This document shows positions 42,579 to 53,327 of a DNA stretch of 64,000 bases, piece by piece. The position numbers and the translations under genes are program-made. Source of the stretch: Theocolax elegans (Eukaryota; Arthropoda; Insecta; Hymenoptera; Cerocephalidae); NCBI GenBank assembly GCA_026168455.1, contig CM047426.1:46707973-46771972 (forward strand), written 5' to 3'. The notes beneath the pieces are model-generated. The model was not told the DNA's origin. It did not search any database and was given only the letters and a program-made list of their open reading frames with translations. Positions within the stretch are counted from its first letter, which is position 1. Each line of letters opens with the position of its first letter.

Positions 42579-43338
42579 GTATAGGAGAAGTGTGACATCT
42601 CAGCAATATAATACTTTTTGCTATGTTATATAGTAAAATTTAGATATAATATCTTTTAATATCCAATATCGTAATTTTTGATATTCAATATAGTAATTTT
42701 TATTATATAAGTCAGCAAATTTTATTATTCAATCTGGTATTTTTTAAATGCGAATTTAAGGAAGTAAAAATAATTATATTTTGTTTTTAATTAATTCGAA
42801 ATAGAATGTATATATTGGGGGAATTCCATTCGTCAAATAAGTACTACAGAAACATTAAATATTTGGAGATTTAATTATATACTATTCTTACACAGTTGAT
42901 CGCAATTTTTATTCACTCGCATATATTTATTCAATACACTTATTAGTCACAAACTTAAATATTATTTCAATCACGATCATTGCAATACGCTGAACGGAAG
43001 ATACATTTTCGCATAATAACTAAATATCTTGTTGTTTCTTATATACTAGTTGACACATTTTTGAGCATTTGCGAGAAGAACTGGAAAAATAGAAAATTTT
43101 ATACACGCCACCTATTGGACGAATGGAGTAATTAGAATAGCCTTAAATTAAAAAGTCGTCTCAAAACAATTGAATACTGAAAAAGAAATGAACGTATACG
43201 CGTATATAAAATATTTATACGATACATATTATACAAATTTTAATATATGTAGTATATACATTTAAAAAAAATCAACCAAATAATTAAATATTGATCATAC
43301 ATATCCACATCCACATCCACATTATATTAAAATTTTAT
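42579..43338 (+). repeat. Second unit of the 764-bp tandem duplication
   Basis: Starts within TACTATTTGTATAGGAGAAG and ends at CATATCCACATCCACATCC plus the shared border, matching the preceding unit almost base for base. It is non-coding. Confidence 0.85.
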
Positions 43339-43735
43339 ACTGTCAAAATGACGATTTAAGTATAAATTATGTTATATTTTTTTAAATAGTTTGGAAAATT
43401 AATTTTTTTTTATTTAATAGGATCGCTGCACCCAAAAGAATAATTAGACATAGTGTTTGACTTTTTTATAGGTATTTAATTAATTATTTAATGGTTTTAA
43501 AGTTTAAGTCGGAGCGTACGTCCGTACGTCCGTACGTCCGTACAGGCAGACTTTTTATTTTTTAACTCTTCTTATACCTCTCTTGGAATTTCGAAAAAAT
43601 GAATTTTATTTAATGAAAGTGTTCGCGCAACCACACGGATTAATTAGTAATAGTGTTTAAATTTTTTATAGGTGCTTAATTACTTGTTTAAATGGTTTAA
43701 CCTCGATTATTTAAAATGATTATTTATTTGTTTAT
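43339..43735 (-). repeat. Family F linker, inverted copy
   Basis: Reverse orientation of the 26211 linker, with the longest GTACGTCC run of the window near 43515-43545. Confidence 0.75.
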
Positions 43736-44690
43736 CACGATCAGTTATAACTGAAGATAACATTAAGGACTGGACATCATCACCAGGAAGGGAATATATT
43801 TTTTTAATTTCGTAATATGGGCTCCAGTAGATGATGCCCCGTCGACCTGGAGGTGACAGTAGGGACCTGGACATCTTTTACAGAAAGAAAATTTTTTTTT
43901 TTAATATCGTAATAAGTCTTACAGTAGGAGTTGCCCCGATCATCTGGAGGTAACATTACGGACCTAGACATCTTCTACAGGAAGAAAAATTTTTTTTTTA
44001 AATTTCGTAATATGCCTTCCAGTAGATGTTGCCCCGATGACCTGGAGGTAAAGTTAGTGACCTGCACATCATCTACAGGAAGAAAATTTTTTTTTTATTT
44101 CGTTATAGGTCTTTCAGTAGATATTGCCCCGATAACCTGGAGGTAAAATTAGTGACCTGCACATCATCTACAGGAAGAAATTTTTTTTTTTTTTATTTCG
44201 TAATAGGTCTTTCAGTAGATATTGCCCCGATAACCTGGAGGTAAAATTAGTGACCTACACATCATCTACAGCAAGAAAAATTTTTTTTTGGTTTCGTAAT
44301 AGGCCTTCCAGTAGATGATGCCCTGTAGACCTGGAGGTAACATTACCGACCTAGACATCACCTACAGGAAGAAAAAATTTTTTTTTTGATTTCGTAATAT
44401 GCCTGCCAGTAGATTATGCCCCGTCGACCTGGAGGTAACAGTAGGAACCTGGACATCTTCTACAGGAAGAAAATTTTTTTTTAAATTTCGTAATGTGCGT
44501 TCCAGTAGATGATGCCCCGTTGACCTGGAGGTAACAGTAGGGACCTGGACATCTACTACAGGAAGAAAATTTTTTTTTTATTCCGTAATAGGCCTTTCAG
44601 TAATTGTTGCCCCGTTAACCTGGAGGTAACATTAGGGACCTGGAAATCATCTCCAGAAAGCTTTTTTTTAATTTCGTAATGGACCTTTCT
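43736..44690 (-). repeat. 95-bp hairpin satellite, largest block
   Basis: About ten monomers in reverse orientation. Each shows CAGTAGATGATGCCCCG or a variant, ACCTGGAGGTAAC, ACATCATCTACAGGAAGAAA and a T-tract. Short frames such as 43931-44146 are by-products of the repeat. Confidence 0.88.
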
Positions 44691-45240
44691 CGATATATAG
44701 TAATTATTATAAATTTATGATAATTTTGTTAATAAACTAAGAGATATTAACAACATTACTAGAATGTAGGATGTAAGTAGTAGATCAATTCTCAGAAATT
44801 TAGGATAATTCAGTTCTCTAAGTAGATATTAAATGATATTATCCACATCCACATCCATCCACATTATATTAAAATTTTATACAGTCTTAATGACGATTTA
44901 AGTATAAATAATGTTATATTTTTTTAAATAGTTTATAAAAATTAATTTTTTTTAATTCAATATGATCGCGGCACCCAAAGGAATAATTAGACATAGTGTT
45001 TGAATTTTTTATAGGTATTTAATTAATTTTTTAATGGTTTAAAAGTTTAAGTCTGAGCGTACGTTCGTACGTCCGTACAGGCAGACTTTTTATTTTTTAA
45101 CTCTTCTTATCTCTCTTGAATTTTCGAAAAAATGAATTTTTTTTAATGAAAGTGATCGCGGAACCACACGGATTAATTAGATATAATGCTTAACTTTTTT
45201 ATAAAAAAACCTCGATTATTTAACTCGATTATTTATTTGA
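44691..45240 (-). repeat. Family F linker, inverted copy with GTGGATG run
   Basis: Reverse copy of 26211-26800 including the part with ATCCACATCCATCCACA, GATCGCGGCACCCAAAGG and the GTACG-rich hairpin near 45055. Confidence 0.75.
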
Positions 45241-45445
45241 TTATCTCGATCAGTTATAACTGAAGGTAACATGAAGGACTGGATATCATCAACAGGAAGG
45301 GAATATTTTTTTTTTAATTTCGTAATGTTTGTTCCAGTAGATGATGCCGCGATTATCTGGAAATAACATAAGGGACCTGGATATCATCTACAGGAAGAAA
45401 TTAATTTTTTTTTAAATTTCATAATGTGCGTTCCAGTAGATAATA
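45241..45445 (-). repeat. 95-bp hairpin satellite, two units
   Basis: Two monomers in reverse orientation, joining the linker to the inverted terminal arm, mirroring the order at 25850-26210. Confidence 0.8.
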
Positions 45446-46528
45446 ATTAAAATAATAATAAATAGTAATAAAATAATATAAATAACATAAATACCATAAA
45501 TACTATAAGTACCATAATACATAATAACATACACTACCTAATATATAAATAAATTATAATTATATATGTATGATAAATATTTAATTATTTGGTTGAGTTT
45601 TTATATAAATTAGTTATATATATATATAGACAAAAATTATTAAAATATTTATACTATATTTTTTTATTTTATAAAATTTATAAAATAAAGTTTTACAATA
45701 TTTAATATGTAATGTTACAATCAATCTTACGTAAATAGCAAATTTTAATATGAAATAACAAAAGTTCTTACATCATATATCGTGAAATGTATATACTACA
45801 TATATTAAAATTTGTATAATATGTATCGTATAAATATTTTATATACGCGTATACGTTCATTTCTTTTTCAGTATTCAATTGTTTTGAGACGACTTTTTAA
45901 TTTAAGGCTATTCTAATTACTCCATTCGTCCAATAGGTGGCGTGTATAAAATTTTCTATTTTTCCAGTTCTTCTCGCAAATGCTCAAAAATGTGTCAACT
46001 AGTATATAAGAAACAACAAGATATTTAGTTATTATGCGAAAATGTATCTTCCGTTCAGCGTATTGCAATGATCGTGATTGAAATAATATTTAAGTTTGTG
46101 ACTAATAAGTGTATTGAATAAATATATGCGAGTGAATAAAAATTGCGATCAACTGTGTAAGAATAGTATATATTTAAATCTCCAAATATTAAATGTTTCT
46201 GTAGTACTTATTTGATGAATGGAATTCCCCCAATATATACATTCTATTTCGAATTAATTAAAAACAAAATATAATTATTTTTACTTCCTTAAATTCGCAT
46301 TTAAAAAATACCAGATTGAATAATAAAATTTGCTGACTTATATAATAAAAATTACTATATTGAATATCAAAAATTACGATATTGGATATTAAAAGATATT
46401 ATATCTAAATTTTACTATATAACATAGCAAAAATTTTTATATTGCTGAAATGTCACACTTTTCCTATACAATATAGTAATTTTTAATATAGATTATTTTA
46501 ATATTTATTATAATATTTTTCTTAGTGT
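45446..46528 (-). repeat. Family F arm, inverted inner part
   Basis: Reverse complement of the arm at 24740-25850. It stops at GTGT (46525-46528), the target duplication of Gypsy B, and resumes at 56347. Confidence 0.8.
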
Positions 46529-47656
46529 TGTAACGGGGCGATTCTAGCGCGTGCTCCTCGTCGAGCACCGCTTTCGAGGTGAGGACTTACCTGCGCGGGC
46601 CTCGCGCCGCGCTGCCGTGTCCCTCGATGCCGCGATACCGCGCACGGGCTATAGCCGTGGTGCAACCGCGGTATCTCGGTGATGATGCGCCGTAAACAAC
46701 GAGGACGATTCTCCGCCGCGTGGAGAATCGCCGGACCGAGTCGCTCTCGGGTAGATTTGTACAAGCCGCGTGAAGGATGCGTGCTTATGGTTGCTCGTGC
46801 CCGTCGTTGGAACACGAGGCTCGGCCGCTCAGAATGCACGTTAGCTAAAATGCTAACGTGCCCGCGGAGGCGGCTGGGTAAGCGGGAATAGGAATACGGG
46901 GATGTAATAATAAACACGCGTGAGAGTAAGAATTAATAGTTAAATATATATTAAACACTAATATTTACAACGTTAATTACAAGCGCTCGGATGCGCTATA
47001 AACAAACAAAGTTTAATACTAGTAATACGGGCGACCTCGGGGTCGCACGCTATAACGCGGCGCGTTCGCGATACACGGGAAGGACGCGCCGATCGGCAAC
47101 TCGCGTTGCTCCACGAGAGAATCTCGTGCACGAGGAGGCCAGACAGCGTTTTCACGACCGCTTATCCTACGCGCTTGTTAGAATGCTGAGCTTATAGCGG
47201 GAAAGCTCAGCACTGCGAGAGAAGTAACAGAAACTTACTTTGCGCAAACGTGCGCCGTCGGGTTCTTCTCCCGGTCACTCGCTCTCGCTCTTTATCTCGT
47301 TCTCGCCTTCTCGGAGGTGTCCTCCTGGCTGCGCGGCGACGACGAAGACTGGCTCTTTCCGCGGGCGGTGTCTCGTCCCGGGGTGGCTGATCGTGCCCTG
47401 AGCTCGCACGTTTTCTCTCTCACCTTCACTCCCTCTCACTCTCGCTCTCTCTCACTCTCTCACTCGTTCTCACACGTTCTCTCTTTCCTCTCTCTCGCTC
47501 TTTACTTCGTCGCACGTACTAACGCTCGTACGGCTCCCGACGAACTGCCCGAGACTCGGTGTCTCGCGGCCCTTTGCGACGTTGCGCGCAATCACGTGAT
47601 TACGCGGTTTTCGAGTTTACGGGCTATTGTGCGTTTCGGAACACGCGCCCGTTATA
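46529..47656 (-). repeat. 3' LTR of Gypsy B
   Basis: Plus-strand view starts TGTAACGGGGCGATTCTAGC and ends AACACGCGCCCGTTATA. On the element strand it starts TATAAC and ends GTTACA, so the usual first TG has become TA. It is GC-rich with a CT-run near 47440-47500. Length 1128 bp, against only 270 bp for the 5' LTR. Frames inside it at 46522-46917 and 47317-47685 are not genes. Confidence 0.88.
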
Positions 47657-47668
47657 CCCTCCCTCCAG
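47657..47668 (-). other. Polypurine tract of Gypsy B
   Basis: On the element strand the sequence TCTGGAGGGAGGG stands immediately before the 3' LTR. This is the expected position and composition of the primer for plus-strand DNA synthesis. Confidence 0.8.
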
Positions 47669-47945
47669 AGTCGACTATACCCTGAATAGGAGACTCTAAA
47701 AAAAAACTACGAAGAAAACAACTATCGCGACGTTGGATCATAGGATTTTAAGGAGGGCTTGATAAATCGGAATACACTCAGGATAAATCAAGGTTTAAAC
47801 AACGTGAATTTTTAGAAAAGGGGCCCTGGGCCTTTAATAGGGCTTATCTGTACAAAAAAAAATTTATACAAAACTGTACATATGTACACTGGCAAGGTGT
47901 AGGCGTGTGACCCCTTGTAACACGCTGTAGCTCCCCTCTTACCTC

Positions 47946-48861
47946 TTACTTTTTGAAGGGGTTCGGGTACTGGTAATGCCGCTCCCAGTTCGGGCATCGG
48001 TCACTGCGCGATACCCCTGGGTGCTCACATATAGAACACTTCTTTGTGGTCTTCTTGGGTATCGCGCCGGTGACTTTCGGTGTCGTTGGTGCGCTGGGCG
48101 CTGTCCTTCCGGCGTCCAGCTGTTGTACGCGCCTTCGGGCGCATTCGGTGATGCGCTCTTGCTCCGCAATTTGTTGTTTAAGAGCGCGCACTTTTTCTTC
48201 GGCTTGGCGTTGTTCGGCCAAGCGCTGCTCCATTTCGCGCCGTGCGGCCTCCTGCCGCTGGCGCTCCTTGGTGCGCTTCGCTCGGTCGGCCTTTATTATG
48301 CGCATTTCGTCCTGTCGATCCGACAAGAGCGCATAATAAGGCCCCGCGCGTGACTCAAAGGCGGCGCCATACCGCTTCATGCCTTCGCGGAACTTGTCGA
48401 AGGCATGTTTGAGGAGAGCCTCCGACTCCTCCGCGGTTTTTAGCGCCTCCACCGTGTCGGGCATAATCTCCTGCCAGTATTCCTCCAAGGAAGGAGTTGG
48501 TTTTGGCATGGGGGAAGGATTGGCGCACTTTGGGCGGCGTAGTTCGGGGCTGTAGGCGCCCGCCGGGGCTATCGGCCTCGCTCCCCGTTTCTTCCTCCGT
48601 TGTCGACACGGGGAGAGCCTCCTCCTCGGTGACTTCCTCGAGCGTGGCCTGCTCTCCCTCCTCCTCCTCGGTGTCTTCAGCCCAAAGGAACCAGAGGGTT
48701 CCTGTAGGCGGGGCTGCCATCGGAGTGGTCGGTGGTGCGATTGGCGCAGGCTCTCTCATAGCCTGCGCAAGGATGGCGACGATTTGGTCGGCTGGGCTGC
48801 CGATGCCGTCGAGTACATCTCGGATGCGCTCGATGAGCGCCTCCATCTCAGGTTGTTCCAT
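47946..48861 (-). CDS. Third frame of Gypsy B: coiled coil with C-terminal Cys/His motif
   Basis: The frame starts at ATG 48861 (MEQPEMEALIERIRDVLDGI), one base after a pyrimidine-rich acceptor-like TTGTTGTGTTGTAG. The N-terminal part has acidic runs (EDTEEEEGEQ). The downstream part, in another phase from 48509, has a long Arg/Gln/Glu-rich coiled coil (for example ERQRQEAARREMEQRLAEQR) and ends with CSICEHPGVSRSDRC. A phase change near 48510-48620 splits it in this copy; the tandem copy at 50374-50746 differs by one G in that region. There is no signal peptide or membrane segment, so it is not envelope-like. Function is unknown. Confidence 0.6.
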
Positions 48862-48901
48862 ACTACAACACAACAAACAGAAAGGAAGGTTAGGAACATC
48901 A

Positions 48902-49711
48902 TTAGGATACGTCGTTTTTAGTCGCGCTTCGCGTTTTTCGTGACGAATCTGTTACGTTAACCGAAACGTTTTTATTTCGCGAACCTTTCGGACGACCGCG
49001 GCCTCTTTTTATCGGTTCGGACGGTTTATTCGTACTGTTAACGCGGGAGGACTTCCCGGTCCTTTTTACAACGATCGTATTCTTTCTCGGTCTCCCCCTT
49101 CGCTTGGGGTTCGTTTGTGTTTTTACAGGATTAGCGTCTCCCGAACATCGTGCCCGCGTCTGCACGTTGACGCTTCGCTCGCTGTTTGATACACGCACAG
49201 GTGTATCCGCAATTACATTTTGCACCGCGCTCGCAGACTTTCGCTCGCTGGAAATCAGCGGGTCGCGCATCGCTTTATCGGCGCTCGCATCCCTCGGCGG
49301 TTGAGCGTCGATCTCGACGTCGTCTTCTTCTTGTGCAGTCTCAAATGGCTTTATTTGCGAGACGTGCACTAAGTCAACGATATAGCCATCTTTATCGAGT
49401 AATCTATACGTATTCGGACCAAGTCGTGCAGTAATTACGTAGGGCCCTGCGAAATTAGGCGCTAATTTCGCAGCGCGGCCCTCGGCGGCCGAGGAAAGAA
49501 TTTTATTTACTTTCCACACCGTATCTCCGATTTGATACTCGCGAGATCGGTGTTTGGCGTCATAATACTGCGCTTGACGTGCTTGCGCCTTTCTCGCGCA
49601 GTCAGCTGCTGTATCGCGCACGTCTGCTAGGACGCGCATCCTAGCTTTCCAGTTCTCGATTGCGTTTTGCTGCTCTTGCTCTGCAGCGGCTATATCTTGC
49701 GCTCTCTTCAT
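48902..49711 (-). CDS. Integrase C-terminal part with AT-hooks (duplicate copy)
   Basis: The 269-residue frame covers the C-terminal part of integrase: the SH3-like region REYQIGDTVWKVNKILS, the GPY/F module LAPNFAGPYVITARLG and a long basic tail. The tail carries two AT-hook cores, RRGRPRK and KRGRGRPKGSRNK. In this duplicate the tail is complete; in the other copy an extra C in a C-run near 50955 shifts the frame and removes the hooks. The upstream catalytic core at 49773-50222 is separated from it by an extra G near 49819. Confidence 0.8.
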   Translation of the reverse strand: MKRAQDIAAAEQEQQNAIENWKARMRVLADVRDTAADCARKAQARQAQYYDAKHRSREYQIGDTVWKVNKILSSAAEGRAAKLAPNFAGPYVITARLGPNTYRLLDKDGYIVDLVHVSQIKPFETAQEEDDVEIDAQPPRDASADKAMRDPLISSERKSASAVQNVIADTPVRVSNSERSVNVQTRARCSGDANPVKTQTNPKRRGRPRKNTIVVKRTGKSSRVNSTNKPSEPIKRGRGRPKGSRNKNVSVNVTDSSRKTRSATKNDVS

Positions 49712-49772
49712 AAAAGACGGCGGAGTAGGCTGTCGGCCGTAGTTTAAGAGCGCTGGGCTCGTTTCTGTCGAG

Positions 49773-50373
49773 CTATGTACCGATGTATTGTACGCGTAAA
49801 CTATCTCGTGTAGTTTTTCGGTCCCAAGTTGAGTGGCTCTCCTCGATAAAAGACTTTATCATGGTCTTAAGGGAACGATTAACGCGTTCTACAGGATTCG
49901 CCTGGGGGTGATATGGAGGCGTAGTAGTGTGGAGCACACCTTGCTCTTCAAGATATTTGTCGACAAGACGATTTTTAAATTCAGTCCCGTTGTCCGACAA
50001 AAATATCTCGCTAACTCCATAGCGCAAGAATACTCGCTCTTTAAGCTCTTTTAGTATCGTTTGCGCGTTCGCCTTGCGAATCGCTGCGCACTCTATCCAC
50101 CGCGTGAATAGGTCTTGGAATACTAAAATGTATTCTTTGCCGTGTTTACTGCGGGGAAATGGACCCATGATATCCGCCGCAACGACTTGCCATGGCCGAT
50201 CAAAAACACGGCGCCCCATCAACCTGCGGGCGCTCGTTGCTCAACTTTACATTGTTGGCAAACGAGGCATGTTTTAACGTACTCTTGTACGTCTCGGTAC
50301 ATTCTAGGCCAAAAATAATATAATGAGACGCGAGCGTATGTTTTCTCGCGCCCCAAGTGGCCTGCAGTCGGCT
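49773..50373 (-). pseudogene. Integrase core, duplicate copy
   Basis: The frame repeats the core of the intact pol copy: VVAADIMGPFPRSKHGKEYI with the first Asp, FLSDNGTEFKNR with the second and ANPVERVNRSLK with Glu. It lies in the second unit (in element order) of the 1870-bp tandem duplication. The junction at 50374 fuses the third frame to the zinc-binding part (AGHLGREKTYARV). A frameshift near 49819 ends it early. Confidence 0.8.
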
Positions 50374-50731
50374 TTGGCATGGGGGAAGGATTGGCGCACT
50401 TTGGGCGGCGTAGTTCGGGGCTGTAGGCTCCCGCCGGGGCTATCGGCCTCGCTCCCCGTTTCTCCCTCCGTTGTCGACACGGGAGAGCCTCCTCCTCGGT
50501 GACTTCCTCGAGCGTGGCCTGCTCTCCCTCCTCCTCCTCGGTGTCTTCAGCCCAAAGGAACCAGAGGGTTCCTGTAGGCGGGGCTGCCATCGGAGTGGTC
50601 GGTGGTGCGATTGGCGCAGGCTCTCTCATAGCCTGCGCAAGGATGGCGACGATTTGGTCGGCTGGGCTGCCGATGCCGTCGAGTACATCTCGGATGCGCT
50701 CGATGAGCGCCTCCATCTCAGGTTGTTCCAT
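50374..50731 (-). pseudogene. Third frame of Gypsy B, truncated duplicate
   Basis: It starts with the same MEQPEMEALIERIRDVLDGI at ATG 50731 and repeats the acidic region. It then continues in a different phase because one G is missing relative to the other copy. At the duplication junction near 50374 it runs in frame into the zinc-binding part of integrase, giving a chance fusion that is open until 50219. Confidence 0.7.
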
Positions 50732-50906
50732 ACTACAACACAACAAAAGAAAGGAAGGTTAGGAAGATTATTAGGATACGTCGTTTTTAGTCGCGCTTCG
50801 CGTTTTTCGCGACGAATCTGTTACGTTAACCGGAACGTTTTTATTTCGCGAACCTTTCGGACGACCGCGGCCTCTTTTTATCGGTTCGGACGGTTTATTC
50901 GTACTG

Positions 50907-53327
50907 TTAACGCGGGAGGACTTCCCGGTCCTTTTTACAACGATCGTATTCTTTCTCGGTCTCCCCCCTTCGCTTGGGGTTCGTTTGTGTTTTTACAGGA
51001 TTAGCGTCTCCCGAACATCGTGCCCGCGTCTGCACGTTGACGCTTCGCTCGCTGTTTGATACACGCACAGGTGTATCCGCAATTACATTTTGCACCGCGC
51101 TCGCAGACTTTCGCTCGCTGGAAATCAGCGGGTCGCGCATCGCTTTATCGGCGCTCGCATCCCTCGGCGGTTGAGCGTCGATCTCGACGTCGTCTTCTTC
51201 TTGTGCAGTCTCAAATGGCTTTATTTGCGAGACGTGCACTAAGTCAACGATATAGCCATCTTTATCGAGTAATCTATACGTATTCGGACCAAGTCGTGCA
51301 GTAATTACGTAGGGCCCTGCGAAATTAGGCGCTAATTTCGCAGCGCGGCCCTCGGCGGCCGAGGAAAGAATTTTATTTACTTTCCACACCGTATCTCCGA
51401 TTTGATACTCGCGAGATCGGTGTTTGGCGTCATAATACTGCGCTTGACGTGCTTGCGCCTTTCTCGCGCAGTCAGCTGCTGTATCGCGCACGTCTGCTAG
51501 GACGCGCATCCTAGCTTTCCAGTTCTCGATTGCGTTTTGCTGCTCTTGCTCTGCAGCGGCTATATCTTGCGCTCTCTTCATAAAAGACGGCGGAGTAGGC
51601 TGTCGGCCGTAGTTTAAGAGCGCTGGGCTCGTTTCTGTCGAGCTATGTACCGATGTATTGTACGCGTAAACTATCTCGTGTAGTTTTTCGTCCCAAGTTG
51701 AGTGGCTCTCCTCGATAAAAGACTTTATCATAGTCTTAAGGGAACGATTAACGCGTTCTACAGGATTCGCCTGGGGGTGATATGGAGGCGTAGTAGTGTG
51801 GAGCACACCTTGCTCTTCAAGATATTTGTCGACAAGACGATTTTTAAATTCAGTCCCGTTGTCCGACAAAAATATCTCGCTAACTCCATAGCGCAAGAAT
51901 ACTCGCTCTTTAAGCTCTTTTAGTATCGTTTGCGCGTTCGCCTTGCGAATCGCTGCGCACTCTATCCACCGCGTGAATAGGTCTTGGAATACTAAAATGT
52001 ATTCTTTGCCGTGTTTACTGCGGGGAAATGGACCCATGATATCCGCCGCAACGACTTGCCATGGCCGATCGAAAACACGGCGCCCCATCAATCCTGCAGG
52101 CGCTCGTTGCTCAACTTTACATTGTTGGCAAACGAGGCATGTTTTAACGTACTCTTGTACGTCTCGGTACATTCTAGGCCAAAAATAATATAATGAGACG
52201 CGAGCGTATGTTTTCTCGCGCCCCAAGTGGCCTGCAGTCGGCTCGTCATGGCATTCTTGCATGACTCCTTGTCGCTTTTCCTTTGGAACGACAATTTTCC
52301 AAGCATCATCCTCGTCGATTTCTGCTGGAAGTATTTCGCTTGGGCGGTGTATATACAGCTGTCCACCTATCGTTTTATAGCGTGGAAAGTCTCGCGGCTG
52401 TTGCTGTATTTGTTCGCGTAGGCGCGTATACCACGTATCGCGCGTATCGCTCGCCCATGTGATTGCGCAAATCTCGGGCGCTTCGTCCTCGTGCATTCTC
52501 GACAATGCATCGGGAACGTGATTAAGCGCCCCTTTGCGATGTTCAACAGTAAAAGAGTGCCCTTGCAACTCTAGCGCCCATCTCGCCAGGCGCCCTGTTG
52601 GATTGCGCAAATTGCATAGCCAACGAAGACTGCTATGGTCGGTTAGTACCCGGAAGGTATAACCTTCAATATACGGTCTAAATTTCCGTATTGCCCATAT
52701 TACAGCGAGGCATTCCCTCTCGGTTACGCTGTAATTGCGCTCAGCTTGCGTCATAGTGCGACTAGCAAATTCGAGCACTCTCTCTTCGCCGTCTACGTAC
52801 TGTAAAAGTACGGCACCCAAGCCTGAGTCGCTTGCATCAGTTTGGACTACAAACTGAGTTGAAAAATCCGGACGCTGGAGCACGGGCGCTGTAGCCACGA
52901 GTGCTTTTATTTGTGTAAAAGCCCCTTGTTGCTCCTTCCCCCACTCATATTTACGCCCCTTCTTCGTAAGTTGCGTAAGTGGCTCTGCGAGTGTCGCAAA
53001 ATCTGGTAGGAATTTGCGATACCACGACGACATTCCCATGAATCGTCGGAGCTGCTTTAAGTTTTTGGGGGCCGGGTATTGCATTATCGGTGCAATTTTA
53101 TCCGGATCTGGGCGAAAACCGTCGTGATTAACAAGGACGCCGAGGTACTTAACTTCCTCTCGGCAGAAGACGCTCTTCTCCCTGTTAATCGTGAAACCTG
53201 CGGCCTTTATTCGCTGGAGCACTTCCTCAAGCATTTTGAGGTGTTCCTCGAACGTCTCCGTAGCGATTATTATATCGTCTAAATATGTAATCACCCACAG
53301 GCTTATCTTTGCCTTGTGTACGCGCAT
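50907..53327 (-). CDS. pol of Gypsy B: reverse transcriptase C-part, RNase H, integrase
   Basis: The 806-residue frame begins inside the reverse transcriptase at VITYLDDIIIATETF; the fingers, the first catalytic Asp and the protease are missing by deletion. RNase H (about 150-280) shows VVQTDASDSGLGAVLLQ, ERECLAVIWAIRKF and VLTDHSSLRWL. Integrase has the zinc-binding region (HDEPTAGHLGREKTY ... CLVCQQCK), the core residues in AADIMGPFPRSKH, LSDNGTEFKN and NPVERVNRS, and the GPY/F module. The C-terminus is frameshifted after NPKRRGE, losing the AT-hook tail kept in the duplicate. Integrase and RNase H look complete; reverse transcription is impossible. Confidence 0.9.
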   Translation of the reverse strand: MRVHKAKISLWVITYLDDIIIATETFEEHLKMLEEVLQRIKAAGFTINREKSVFCREEVKYLGVLVNHDGFRPDPDKIAPIMQYPAPKNLKQLRRFMGMSSWYRKFLPDFATLAEPLTQLTKKGRKYEWGKEQQGAFTQIKALVATAPVLQRPDFSTQFVVQTDASDSGLGAVLLQYVDGEERVLEFASRTMTQAERNYSVTERECLAVIWAIRKFRPYIEGYTFRVLTDHSSLRWLCNLRNPTGRLARWALELQGHSFTVEHRKGALNHVPDALSRMHEDEAPEICAITWASDTRDTWYTRLREQIQQQPRDFPRYKTIGGQLYIHRPSEILPAEIDEDDAWKIVVPKEKRQGVMQECHDEPTAGHLGREKTYARVSLYYFWPRMYRDVQEYVKTCLVCQQCKVEQRAPAGLMGRRVFDRPWQVVAADIMGPFPRSKHGKEYILVFQDLFTRWIECAAIRKANAQTILKELKERVFLRYGVSEIFLSDNGTEFKNRLVDKYLEEQGVLHTTTPPYHPQANPVERVNRSLKTMIKSFIEESHSTWDEKLHEIVYAYNTSVHSSTETSPALLNYGRQPTPPSFMKRAQDIAAAEQEQQNAIENWKARMRVLADVRDTAADCARKAQARQAQYYDAKHRSREYQIGDTVWKVNKILSSAAEGRAAKLAPNFAGPYVITARLGPNTYRLLDKDGYIVDLVHVSQIKPFETAQEEDDVEIDAQPPRDASADKAMRDPLISSERKSASAVQNVIADTPVRVSNSERSVNVQTRARCSGDANPVKTQTNPKRRGETEKEYDRCKKDREVLPR

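Noticed and set aside
43931..44146. 71-residue frame with repeated FFFK motif
   Set aside because: It is a translation of 95-bp satellite monomers.
47317..47685. 122-residue Ser/His-rich frame, also at 57938-58285
   Set aside because: It lies wholly inside the Gypsy B LTR and comes from a CT-rich run.
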